DNA of 64,000 bases from contig NZ_QKWJ01000027.1 of assembly GCF_003353055.1 (NCBI RefSeq), positions 1 to 64,000 of the forward strand, written 5' to 3'. The position numbers and the translations under genes were made by a program. Origin of the DNA: Cupriavidus lacunae. Lineage in GTDB: Bacteria; Pseudomonadota; Gammaproteobacteria; Burkholderiales; Burkholderiaceae. Shown in pieces: positions 24,405 through 32,693 of this stretch; the first letter of the stretch is position 1, and every line of letters starts with the position of its first letter. Under the pieces are notes generated by a model. It was given only the letters and a program-made list of their open reading frames with translations, was not told where the DNA came from and made no database searches.

Positions 24405-25832
24405 ATGAGCCAGTCCAAGCAAGAACACGTCCTCAAGCACATGCCCTTCGGCGGCTACTACAAACGCGACGTGCCGGGACCGGATACCGAACTCACGCAC
24501 ACCGGGCCGGGCACGCCCATGGGCGAATACATGCGCCGCTTCTGGCAGCCCGTGTGCCTGTCCGAGCAGCTGGCCGACCTGCCCAAGGCCATTCGCATCC
24601 TGAGCGAAGACCTGGTCGCGTTCCGCGACAAGCGCGGACGCGTCGGCGTGCTGCACCGCCACTGCAGCCACCGCGGCGCATCGCTCGAGTACGGCATCAT
24701 CACCGAAGACGGCATCCGCTGCTGCTATCACGGCTGGCACTACGGACTCGACGGCACCTTGCTGGAAACGCCTTGCGAGCCCGCCGAAAGCCGCCTCAAG
24801 GAGACCGTGTGCCACGGCGCGTATCCGGCATTCGAGCGCGATGGCCTGGTCTTCGCCTACATGGGCGCGCCGGACGCCAAGCCCGAGTTTCCGGACTTCG
24901 ACGCCTACACGCTGCCCAAGGGGACGCGACTGGTGCCCTTCTCGAACGTCTATCCGTGCAACTGGCTGCAGGTGTTCGAGAACATCATGGACCACATGCA
25001 CACCGCGGTGCTGCACAACCACATGACGGTCGAAGGCGTCGATGCACAGACCTCGGCCGGCGTCTCGCTGGAAGGCTTCGGCGATATGCCGGTGATGCAG
25101 TGGGAGGCCACGCGCGGTGGCAACGGCATGATCTTCATTGCCGCGCGCCGCCTGCCGGAAGACAAGATCTGGGTGCGCATCACCGAGATGCTGTTCCCCA
25201 ATTGCCTGCAAATCGGCTCGCTGGTTCCCACTGCAGCGCGCGAACGCCACTCCACCACGGCCATGACGCGCTGGCAGGTGCCGGTTGACGACACCAACAT
25301 GATCATCTTCGGCTGGCGCCATTTCAACGACGAGGTCGACCCCGACCACCTCGGCAACGAAGCGGACTGCGGCGTCGACAAGATCGACTTCCTGGTCGGG
25401 CAGACCGGCAACCGCACCTATGAAGAAGGCCAGCGCGCGCCGGGCGACTGGGAAGCACTGGTAAGCCAGCGCCCGATCGCCGTCCACGCGGTGGAAAACC
25501 CGGGGCGCTCCGACATCGGCGTCTACATGTGCCGCAAGCTGCTGCGCGAAGGCGCGCGCGGCCAGTTGCCGGCTGATATGACGCGCTCCACAGCCATCGC
25601 CGCGGGCGATACGCTGCCCATGTACGCCCAGGATTCCGTGTTGTGCATTCCCAAGGCAGCCGACGACCGCGCGCTGATGGCCAAGGTCGGCAAGCAGGTC
25701 CTGGCGATCCTGAAGGAAGCCGATGCCCTGCCCAGCGGCGAGCGCGACGCGCATGTGCGCCGGCGCCTGGACGACATCGATGGCGGGCTGGAAGGCGGTG
25801 CCACGGCGCTGCTGACCGGCACCGATGCCTGA
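24405..25832 (+). CDS. Rieske non-heme iron oxygenase, large (alpha) subunit, phthalate-dioxygenase-like
   Basis: This 475-residue oxygenase has the Rieske 2Fe-2S ligands Cys87-x-His89 (HCSHRGASLEYG) and Cys106-x-x-His109 (CCYHGWHYG). The mononuclear iron site is in ENIMDHMHTAVLH, with Asp196 as the bridge and His199 and His204 as ligands. No small-subunit gene is present, which suits the one-component alpha type (phthalate, vanillate or phenoxybenzoate oxygenases). These enzymes often perform O-demethylation or ether cleavage. The PDR/VanB-type reductase gene follows 34 bases downstream. The substrate is likely a sulfate-derived or ether-linked aromatic, but that is inference from the neighbours. 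Confidence 0.88.
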   Translation: MSQSKQEHVLKHMPFGGYYKRDVPGPDTELTHTGPGTPMGEYMRRFWQPVCLSEQLADLPKAIRILSEDLVAFRDKRGRVGVLHRHCSHRGASLEYGIITEDGIRCCYHGWHYGLDGTLLETPCEPAESRLKETVCHGAYPAFERDGLVFAYMGAPDAKPEFPDFDAYTLPKGTRLVPFSNVYPCNWLQVFENIMDHMHTAVLHNHMTVEGVDAQTSAGVSLEGFGDMPVMQWEATRGGNGMIFIAARRLPEDKIWVRITEMLFPNCLQIGSLVPTAARERHSTTAMTRWQVPVDDTNMIIFGWRHFNDEVDPDHLGNEADCGVDKIDFLVGQTGNRTYEEGQRAPGDWEALVSQRPIAVHAVENPGRSDIGVYMCRKLLREGARGQLPADMTRSTAIAAGDTLPMYAQDSVLCIPKAADDRALMAKVGKQVLAILKEADALPSGERDAHVRRRLDDIDGGLEGGATALLTGTDA

Positions 25833-25866
25833 GCGGCAACAGGCGCCGCGGTAACCGAGAACCATC

Positions 25867-26826
25867 ATGCTAGAACTCCGTGTCCGATCCATTACCAACG
25901 AAGCCGTCGGCATCAATGCCTACGAACTCGTTGATCCGGCCGGCGCCGACCTGCCGGCCTTCACGGCCGGCGCCCATATCGACGTGCATATCCCCGGCGG
26001 CTTCGTGCGCCAGTACTCCCTGAGCAACGATCCCCTGGAGCGCAAGCGCTATGTCATCGGCGTGCTCAATGTCGGGGATGGGCGCGGCGGCTCAAAGGCG
26101 CTGCATGCCTCGGTGGGTGCCGGCGACCTGATCCGGGTCTCCGCGCCGCGCAACCACTTCCCGCTGGAGCCCGACGCCAGGCGCCACCTGCTGCTGGCCG
26201 GCGGCATCGGCATCACGCCGATGATGGCGATGGTGGCGCACCTGCGCGCAGCCGGCGCGGAGTACGGGCTGCACTATTGCACCCGAGCGCCTCAGCGCAC
26301 CGCGTTCCGGGAGCAGCTGGCGCCGCTGGTGGAAGCCGGCAAGGCCATCCACCACTATGACCATGGCGACCCCGCGCAAGGCCTATCGCTGGCCGACCTG
26401 CTGCGCCATCCGGAGGTCGGCACGCACGTGTACTACTGCGGCCCGCCAGGATGGATGGCGGCCGTGGCCAAGGCCACGGCGCACTGGCCGCAGGGCACCG
26501 TGCACTGCGAGTACTTCGCGGCGCCGCCGGCGGCATGGCCGCGTGCCGAAAATCCAGTCAGCGACGGCGCCTTCGCGGTGCGCATCGCCAGTACCGGCCA
26601 GACGCTGGCGGTGCCCGCGGACAAGTCCATCGCACAAACCCTGCGCGAGGCAGGCATCGCCTGCGAGACCTCGTGCGAGGCCGGTGTCTGCGGCACCTGC
26701 CGCACGCGCTACCTGGAAGGAACACCCGAGCATTGCGACTTCATTCTCAGCGACGAAGAGCGCAGCCAGTACCTGACAGTGTGCTGCTCGCGCTCAAGTT
26801 CCGAGCTGCTGGTGCTGGACATCTAG
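25867..26826 (+). CDS. PDR/VanB-type oxygenase reductase (FMN, NAD, plant-type 2Fe-2S)
   Basis: This 319-residue electron-transfer protein supplies the Rieske oxygenase. Domains in order are the flavin-binding barrel (FVRQYSLSND near residue 41), the nucleotide-binding domain (HLLLAGGIGITPMMAMV near 108, YYCGPPGWM near 185) and a C-terminal plant-type ferredoxin domain. The ferredoxin cluster ligands are in CETSCEAGVCGTC with a later Cys in TVCCSRS. This FMN-NAD-Fe2S order is that of phthalate dioxygenase reductase. It is co-directional and close to the oxygenase gene, so they form a two-component system. Confidence 0.9.
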   Translation: MLELRVRSITNEAVGINAYELVDPAGADLPAFTAGAHIDVHIPGGFVRQYSLSNDPLERKRYVIGVLNVGDGRGGSKALHASVGAGDLIRVSAPRNHFPLEPDARRHLLLAGGIGITPMMAMVAHLRAAGAEYGLHYCTRAPQRTAFREQLAPLVEAGKAIHHYDHGDPAQGLSLADLLRHPEVGTHVYYCGPPGWMAAVAKATAHWPQGTVHCEYFAAPPAAWPRAENPVSDGAFAVRIASTGQTLAVPADKSIAQTLREAGIACETSCEAGVCGTCRTRYLEGTPEHCDFILSDEERSQYLTVCCSRSSSELLVLDI

Positions 26827-26872
26827 CCGGCCTGCAGGCACGGCAGACCATCAAGACAAAGAGGAGACAGGC

Positions 26873-28564
26873 ATGACTGAGCGCACGTACGACTACATCA
26901 TCGTAGGTGCTGGTTCCGCCGGCTGCGCGCTGGCCGGCCGGCTGAGCGAAGACGGACGCTATTCCGTGCTGCTGCTGGAAGCGGGCCCCGCCGACAAGAA
27001 CATCTGGATCCACATCCCGATCGGCTACGGCAAGACCATGTTCGACGCCAGGTACAACTGGCGGTTCTATACCGAAGCCCAGCCGCACCTGAACCAGCGC
27101 AAGGTCTACTGGCCACGCGGGCGCACGCTGGGCGGGTCCAGCTCGATCAACGGCCTGGTCTATGTGCGCGGGCAAGCCGAGGACTATGACCACTGGGCGT
27201 CGCTGGGCAACGCCGGCTGGGCCTGGAAGGACGTGCTGCCCTACTTCATCAAGTCGGAGACCAACCACAGCCTTGGCGGCGCCTACCATGGCAAAAGCGG
27301 CCCGCTGCAGGTGTCGCCGATCCGCGAAAAGCACGAGCTGGTCGAGGCCTTCATCGGCGCGGCGGGAGAACTCGGCATTCCGCGCACCGACGATTTCAAC
27401 GGTGCCAGCCAGGAAGGTGCCGGCTACTACCAGCTCACTTCCCGCAACGGCTGGCGCTGCTCCAGCGCCAAGGCTTACCTGAAGCCCGCGCGCAGCCGGC
27501 CGAATCTGGTGGTGGAAACCGATGCCCAGACTTCGCGCGTGCTGTTCGAAGGCACTACGGCCGTCGGCGTCAGCTTCCGCCAGCACGGGCGCGAACGCAT
27601 TGCGCGTGCCACGCGTGAAGTCATACTCTGTGCCGGCGCGATCCAGTCGCCGCAGTTGCTGCAGCTGTCCGGCATCGGGCCCGCGGCGCTGCTGCGCAGC
27701 CATGGCATTCCGGTGGTGGCCGACTCCGCCGGTGTCGGCGAGAACCTGCAGGACCACTTGCAAGTCCGCCTGATGTACAAGTGCGCCAGGCCGATCACCA
27801 CCAACGACGACCTGCAGAGCCTGTGGCGCCGGATGAAGATCGGCCTGAAATGGATGCTGTTCCGCAAAGGGCCGCTGGCCATTGGCATCCAGTTGGGTGG
27901 TTTGTTCACGCGCGCGCTCGAGGATGCCGGCACGCCGGACATCCAGTTCCATTTCGGCACCATCAGCGCAGACAGCACCGCGGGCAAGCCGCATGCGTTT
28001 TCGGGATTCACGATGTCGATGTGCCAACTGCGGCCGACCAGCCGCGGCTCGCTTCGCATCACCTCGCGCGATCCCTCGGTGCCGCCCGCAATGACGCCGA
28101 ACTACCTGGCCACCGCGCATGACCGGTCCGTGATGATCGCCGGCGTGAAGGTAGCGCGCGCGCTGGCTGGCACCCGCAGCCTGTCGCCGTACATCCTTGA
28201 CGAATACCTGCCGGGCTCCGGCGTGCAGACCGATGACGAGATCCTGGCATTCATCCGCGCCTACGGCTCCAGCATCTTCCACCCCGTAGGCACTTGCCGC
28301 ATGGGCAGCGACGCCGGCGCGGTGCTCGATGAGCGCCTGCGTGTGCGCGGCGTGCGCCGGCTGCGCGTGGCCGATGCCTCCATCATGCCCACGCTGGTGT
28401 CGGGCAATACCAACGCCCCGGCGATCATGATCGGGGAGAAGGCCGCCGACATGACCCTGGAGGATGCCGGCCCGGGCCGGGGAGATGCGTTGCCCGCGCT
28501 GCTGACCGTGCCAGGCGCGCAGGCCGAGCGCACCGCCGCGCCGGGCCCGGCAGTGCAAGCCTGA
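26873..28564 (+). CDS. GMC-family FAD-dependent alcohol dehydrogenase
   Basis: This 563-residue flavoprotein begins with the Rossmann motif YDYIIVGAGSAGCALAGRL and has the GMC signatures GRTLGGSSSINGLVYVRG (near residue 83) and GAIQSPQLLQLSGIGP (near 256). The catalytic histidine region is SSIFHPVGTCRMG, and the C-terminal NTNAPAIMIGEKAAD is typical of choline dehydrogenase/AlkJ-type enzymes. It oxidises a primary alcohol to an aldehyde and passes electrons to the respiratory chain. Preceding oxygenase genes and the downstream sulfatase suggest that the alcohol is released by sulfate ester hydrolysis. About 25 extra C-terminal residues are rich in Ala and Pro. Confidence 0.88.
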   Translation: MTERTYDYIIVGAGSAGCALAGRLSEDGRYSVLLLEAGPADKNIWIHIPIGYGKTMFDARYNWRFYTEAQPHLNQRKVYWPRGRTLGGSSSINGLVYVRGQAEDYDHWASLGNAGWAWKDVLPYFIKSETNHSLGGAYHGKSGPLQVSPIREKHELVEAFIGAAGELGIPRTDDFNGASQEGAGYYQLTSRNGWRCSSAKAYLKPARSRPNLVVETDAQTSRVLFEGTTAVGVSFRQHGRERIARATREVILCAGAIQSPQLLQLSGIGPAALLRSHGIPVVADSAGVGENLQDHLQVRLMYKCARPITTNDDLQSLWRRMKIGLKWMLFRKGPLAIGIQLGGLFTRALEDAGTPDIQFHFGTISADSTAGKPHAFSGFTMSMCQLRPTSRGSLRITSRDPSVPPAMTPNYLATAHDRSVMIAGVKVARALAGTRSLSPYILDEYLPGSGVQTDDEILAFIRAYGSSIFHPVGTCRMGSDAGAVLDERLRVRGVRRLRVADASIMPTLVSGNTNAPAIMIGEKAADMTLEDAGPGRGDALPALLTVPGAQAERTAAPGPAVQA

Positions 28565-28734
28565 TGCCGGCGCCGGAGGGCACCCTGGAGGAGATAAGCG
28601 TTAGGATATATTTAGCGGCTTGAAGGTACCCGGCCCCACCTGGCCATGCCAGCGCCGGCCCGGAACTGCCGGCATCCCCAGCCAGGGTGGGGGCCGATGC
28701 CGCGACGAACACAACGCTTTCTGAGGCAACAATC

Positions 28735-29523
28735 ATGGCAGAGCCCACCGACCACGCAGGGATTTTCGAGCAGTTGCGGCGCCCGAGCAAAGGCGGCCAG
28801 CCAAAGTACGTGCGGCTGACCGACGCACTGGTGGAAGCCATCACCTCCGGCTACTGGAAGCCCGGCGACAAGCTGCCTACGGAAGAGGAACTGGCGGAGC
28901 TGACCCCGTTCAGCCTCGGCACCGTGCAGCGTGCGCTGCGCAACCTGTCGGAACAGGGCATCGTGGTGCGGCAGCATGGGCTAGGGAGCTTCGTTGCAGA
29001 AACCGACCTGCGCCTGGAAGACCCCTGGCACTGCCGCTTTCTCGATGACGATGGCGAAAGCTACCTGCCGATCTACTCCAAGGCCCTCAAGCGCGAAGCA
29101 GTCAAGGGCAGCGGCGCATGGTCCGCGCACTTCCCGCAGGCTTTCGACAACGTGATCCGGATCGACCGCGTAATCAACGTGAACAATGAGTTCAATGTCT
29201 TCACGCAGTTTTATACCGACCGCCGGCTGCTGCCCGCCTTGTGGGACACACCGCTGGCGAAGCTGAGCGGGGTCAACTTCAAGCGGCTGATCGCCCGCGA
29301 ATCGAATGTGCCGATCACTCGCGTCGGGCATTTCGTGCGCGCCATGCCGTTCGACGAAAGGATCGTTTCGGTCCTTGAGCTGAAGCCTCCCGCAACCGGC
29401 ATCTTCCTGCAGGCGGTGGCGCAAATGGGACGCGAGGCCTGCGTGTATTACCAGGAGTTCTTTATCCCCCCAACCACGCGAACCCTGTGCATTCCCGACG
29501 AAGCGGTGGGCGGCCGCCGCTGA
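28735..29523 (+). CDS. GntR-family regulator with UTRA-type ligand domain (HutC subfamily)
   Basis: This 262-residue protein starts at MAEPTDHAGIFEQL. It has a GntR winged helix (residues 24-95: YVRLTDALVEAITSGYWKPGD, PTEEELAELTPFSLGTVQRAL, HGLGSFVAE). A UTRA-like effector domain follows (VIRIDRVINVNNEFNVFTQF, SNVPITRVGHFVRAM and CVYYQEFFIPP). It lies between the oxygenase block and the sulfatase block. Two promoters flanking it share a palindrome with the size and AT-rich core expected of GntR operators, so it is the likely repressor of both. A 5' extension of the frame to 28687 is possible but less well placed. Confidence 0.87.
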   Translation: MAEPTDHAGIFEQLRRPSKGGQPKYVRLTDALVEAITSGYWKPGDKLPTEEELAELTPFSLGTVQRALRNLSEQGIVVRQHGLGSFVAETDLRLEDPWHCRFLDDDGESYLPIYSKALKREAVKGSGAWSAHFPQAFDNVIRIDRVINVNNEFNVFTQFYTDRRLLPALWDTPLAKLSGVNFKRLIARESNVPITRVGHFVRAMPFDERIVSVLELKPPATGIFLQAVAQMGREACVYYQEFFIPPTTRTLCIPDEAVGGRR

Positions 29524-29530
29524 CGTCCGG

Positions 29531-29581
29531 CCGGCGGGCGGCGCAAGCCCAGCCCGCCGGTGCAAGCCGCAAATTTTTTTT
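29531..29581 (+). terminator. Hairpin with T-run after the GntR gene
   Basis: CCGGCGGGC (29531-29539) pairs exactly with GCCCGCCGG (29552-29560), and a run of eight to nine T starts 13 bases later. The gap makes it a weaker terminator, but it separates the gntR transcript from the sulfatase promoter. Confidence 0.5.
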
Positions 29582-29592
29582 CGGATTCAATA

Positions 29593-29610
29593 ACTATATA
29601 GCTCCATAGT
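29593..29610. promoter_or_regulatory. Second ACTAT-N8-ATAGT operator, upstream of the sulfatase
   Basis: ACTATATAGCTCCATAGT has the same half-sites and spacing as the core of the perfect palindrome at 22803-22830. The spacer also starts with the same ATAG. It ends 13 bases before the sulfatase ATG, over the AAAGAGG ribosome-site region, so binding would block expression. Confidence 0.65.
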
Positions 29611-29623
29611 AAAGAGGTAAGCC

Positions 29624-31081
29624 ATGGCCAAGACCGCCAAGAACCTGCTGATCATCATGTCCGACGAGCACAACCCCAAGATGCTGGGTTGTGCCGGGCA
29701 TCCCATCGTCGAAACACCCAACCTTGACCGGCTTGCCGCCGGCGGGGTGCGCTTCAGCTCGGCTTATTGCACCAGCCCGGTGTGCATACCGGCGCGGGCA
29801 TCCTTCGCGGTGGGCAAGTACATCCACCAGATGGGATACGCCGACAATGCCGATGCCTACGATGGCGTGATCCCCAGCTGGCACCATAAGCTGCGCGAGC
29901 GCGGCCACCGCGTAGTGTCGATCGGCAAGCTGCATTTCCGCGAAGAAGGCGAGGACCACGGCTTCTCCGAGGAGATCATCCCCATGCATATCATCGAGGG
30001 CAAGGGCGACCTGATGGGCCTGGTGCGCAGCGACCTGCCGGTGCGCAAGGGTGCCTACAAGATGGCCAACCTGGCCGGCCCCGGCGAGAGTCAGTACACC
30101 TTCTATGACCGGGAGATCGCCGCGCGTGCCCAGGTGTGGCTGCGCGAGCAGGCGGCGAAGCACCAAGACAAGCCGTGGGTGCTGTTCGTTTCCTTCGTCG
30201 CCCCGCACTTCCCGCTGACCGCGCCGCCCGAGCACTTCTACAAGTACTACGACCGCGACCTGCCGCTGCCCAAGCTGTACGCGCGCCACGAGCGCCCCGA
30301 CCACCCTTACCTCGTCGACTATCGCAGCAGCTTCAACTACGACGACTATTTCGACGAGGCCAAGCTGAAGAAGGCGCTGGCCGGCTACTACGGCCTGTGC
30401 TCCTTCCTGGACGAGAACATCGGCAAGGTCCTGCAGGCGCTCAATGAATCCGGGCTGGCCGACGACACCCGCGTGCTCTACACCAGCGACCATGGCGACA
30501 ACCTCGGCAGCCGCGGCATGTGGGGCAAGTCCACCATGTTCGAAGAGGCCGCCGGCGTGCCGCTGATCATGGCCGGTCCGGACATCCCCGTTGGCAAGGT
30601 CATCGATACGCCTGCCAGCCACGTCGATGCCTACCCCTTCATCCTGGAATCCGTGGGCGTGGACGATCCCGCGCTGCGCGACGGCTTCCCCGGCGTGTCG
30701 CTGAACGACCTCGCCGACGGCGAAAAGCCCTTGCGCAACGTGATGGTGGAATACCACGGCATGGGCTCGGCCACCGGCGCCTTCATGATCCGCCACAAGC
30801 AGTACAAGTACGTCTGCTACGTGGACTACCCGCCGCAGTTGTTCGACCTTGCTGCCGATCCGGAAGAGCTGCATGACCTGGCGCAGGAGCCCGCCTACGC
30901 AGCCGTTCTCAAGGATTGCCACCAACGCCTGCTTGCCATCTGCGACCCCGTCGCGGTGGATCACAAGGTGAGGCAGCGCCAGGCTGAGCTGCTCGAAGCC
31001 AATGGCGGCCGCGAGTTCGTGATCCAGCGCGGCGACCTCGGCTTCAGCCCCCCGCCGGGCGCCGCCATCGTGTTCGACTGA
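29624..31081 (+). CDS. Type I (formylglycine) sulfatase, choline-sulfatase-like
   Basis: This 485-residue hydrolase has no signal peptide, so it acts in the cytoplasm. The maturation motif Cys54-x-Pro-x-Arg58 (SPVCIPARAS) is the site converted to formylglycine. Metal ligands are visible in MSDEHN (Asp14) and in SDHGDNLG, and FVAPHFPLTAP and HGMG supply other active-site residues. It would release inorganic sulfate from an alkyl or aryl sulfate ester, leaving an alcohol or phenol. It has its own operator, is followed by an MFS transporter and GlcDEF, and a SulP anion transporter closes the cluster. No formylglycine-generating enzyme is in the window. Choline sulfate is one possible substrate; others fit the Rieske context better. 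Confidence 0.88.
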   Translation: MAKTAKNLLIIMSDEHNPKMLGCAGHPIVETPNLDRLAAGGVRFSSAYCTSPVCIPARASFAVGKYIHQMGYADNADAYDGVIPSWHHKLRERGHRVVSIGKLHFREEGEDHGFSEEIIPMHIIEGKGDLMGLVRSDLPVRKGAYKMANLAGPGESQYTFYDREIAARAQVWLREQAAKHQDKPWVLFVSFVAPHFPLTAPPEHFYKYYDRDLPLPKLYARHERPDHPYLVDYRSSFNYDDYFDEAKLKKALAGYYGLCSFLDENIGKVLQALNESGLADDTRVLYTSDHGDNLGSRGMWGKSTMFEEAAGVPLIMAGPDIPVGKVIDTPASHVDAYPFILESVGVDDPALRDGFPGVSLNDLADGEKPLRNVMVEYHGMGSATGAFMIRHKQYKYVCYVDYPPQLFDLAADPEELHDLAQEPAYAAVLKDCHQRLLAICDPVAVDHKVRQRQAELLEANGGREFVIQRGDLGFSPPPGAAIVFD

Positions 31082-31218
31082 CGCTTGCCCACGACACCGC
31101 CCGCTTTGTGCCGAACCACTAAGATTTGAAGAAAGAAGCAGACGGCACGCGGGCGGCCTGAACTAAGCCACTACATATAAGAGCCAGAAGGCCCCCACCG
31201 ATACCGGAGGTAGACACT

Positions 31219-32535
31219 ATGTCCCGCATCAAGAACCCCAACCTGCGCGGCTGGATCATCACCATCATGCTCGCTCTGTTCATGGTCATCAATTTCATGG
31301 ACAAGGCCATCCTCGGCATCGTCGCCAAGCCGTTGATGGCGGAGTTACATATCTCGCCGTCCGAATTCGGCATGATCGCCAGCAGCTTCTTCCTACTGTT
31401 CTCGATCTCGGCGATCGGTTTCGGCTTTGTCGCCAATCGTGTGTCGTCCAAGGCGCTCTTGCTCGTGTGCGCAGCCATCTGGGGGATCTCGCAATTTCCG
31501 CTCGCCTTTACCGCGTCGGTGCCGCTGCTGTTCTTCTCGCGCATCCTGCTCGGCGCGGGGGAGGGACCGGCCTACCCGCTGGCGCTGCATGCCTGCTACA
31601 AGTGGTTCCGCAACGACCGCCGCAACCTGCCGTCCGCGATCATCTTCCAGGGCGTCACCGCCGGCCTGCTGATCTCCGGCCCGCTGCTGACTTACGTATT
31701 GGTGCGCTGGAGCTGGCACGCCGCGTTCATGACGCTGGGCATCGCCAGCCTGGTGTGGATGGTGCTGTGGATGTTCATCGGCTCGGAGGGCAACGTCAGC
31801 AGCGAAAACAAGGGGGCTGGCACGCAGCACCCGGCGGTGCATGTCTCGTATGCAAGCTTGCTGACCGACCGCACCTTCCTGGCCAATATGCTCCTGTACT
31901 GGACCACGTACTGGATCTTCTCGGTGATGTTTACGTGGGTACCGTCCTATCTCGGCACGGTGATGCACTATGACGCCACCGCCACGGGCTGGATGTTCAT
32001 GCTCTTCACCGCCTTCAACATCCCGATCGTGCTGGGCGGCTCATGGCTGTCGGAACGCATGCTCAAGCGCGGCGTGGCCTCGGTGCGCGCGCGTGCCTGG
32101 CTGACCTGCGCCTTCGCGCTGGCTGGCGGCGTGCTGATCTGCCTGTCGGTCTACGGTGTGCAGCAGCCCCTGCTGAAGGTCATCCTGCTGGCCCTGGGAT
32201 GCAACCTGCCGCAGATCACTTTTGTGCTGAGCTCCACTATCGTGGCGGAGATCATTCCGGACAGCCAGCGCTCGGGGATGATGTCGATCAACAGCGCACT
32301 GGCCACCACCGGCGGCCTGGTCGCGCCGGCGCTGATGGGCAAGCTGATCCAGGGCGCATCGACGCCGGGCATTGGCTACGACAACGGCTTTGTCCTGGCA
32401 GGCGTGCTTTCGGTCATTGCCAGCGTGATCGGCTTCTGCCTCATCAATCCCGAGGCCAGCAAGCGCCGCTTCGCCGCGCATAGTCTGCGGCGCGGCTCCG
32501 CAGTTGCCGAACCGCGCGCCGTCCTCGCGGACTGA
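31219..32535 (+). CDS. MFS transporter (ACS / anion:cation symporter-like)
   Basis: This 438-residue protein has about twelve hydrophobic segments. The N-terminus MVINFMDKAILGIVAKPLM and the loop FGMIASSFFLLFSISAIGFGF resemble ACS-family transporters of organic anions. GEGPAYPLALHACYKWF and WTTYWIFSVMFTWVPSYLG are typical membrane segments of the group. It lies 137 bases after the sulfatase. By position it imports the anionic substrate, perhaps the sulfate ester itself. The promoter region upstream contains only a half-site of the shared operator. Confidence 0.85.
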   Translation: MSRIKNPNLRGWIITIMLALFMVINFMDKAILGIVAKPLMAELHISPSEFGMIASSFFLLFSISAIGFGFVANRVSSKALLLVCAAIWGISQFPLAFTASVPLLFFSRILLGAGEGPAYPLALHACYKWFRNDRRNLPSAIIFQGVTAGLLISGPLLTYVLVRWSWHAAFMTLGIASLVWMVLWMFIGSEGNVSSENKGAGTQHPAVHVSYASLLTDRTFLANMLLYWTTYWIFSVMFTWVPSYLGTVMHYDATATGWMFMLFTAFNIPIVLGGSWLSERMLKRGVASVRARAWLTCAFALAGGVLICLSVYGVQQPLLKVILLALGCNLPQITFVLSSTIVAEIIPDSQRSGMMSINSALATTGGLVAPALMGKLIQGASTPGIGYDNGFVLAGVLSVIASVIGFCLINPEASKRRFAAHSLRRGSAVAEPRAVLAD

Positions 32536-32645
32536 CCCCGACGCCTGACGCCCCCCACTCCTGTCGCGTTTCAGGCCTTGCCCGTGCGGCCACGCCGCCG
32601 GGCTGAGGCGCGGCACCCTCACGCTTACCGCAAGAGAAGGAAGAC

Positions 32646-32693
32646 ATGCCATCCAATCCGAAGGCAGAGGCAGGAATCCGCTATGCCCGGTAG
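32646..32693 (+). CDS. 15-codon leader ORF overlapping the glcD-like start
   Basis: ATG 32646 has a strong ribosome site (AGAAGGAAG) and encodes MPSNPKAEAGIRYAR, ending at TAG 32691-32693, past the ATG of the FAD-linked oxidase at 32683. The arrangement resembles the leader before the aldehyde dehydrogenase. It may be a coupling device, or the oxidase may originally have started here in another frame. Confidence 0.3.
   Translation: MPSNPKAEAGIRYAR

Noticed and set aside
22809-25916. A 1035-codon minus-strand open frame opposite the aldehyde dehydrogenase and Rieske oxygenase
   Set aside because: The opposite strand carries genes with complete catalytic motifs; this frame has none.
31150-31218. 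A third copy of the ACTAT-N8-ATAGT operator before the MFS gene
   Set aside because: Only a partial left half (ACTAC followed by ATATAAG) is present; the right half-site is missing.
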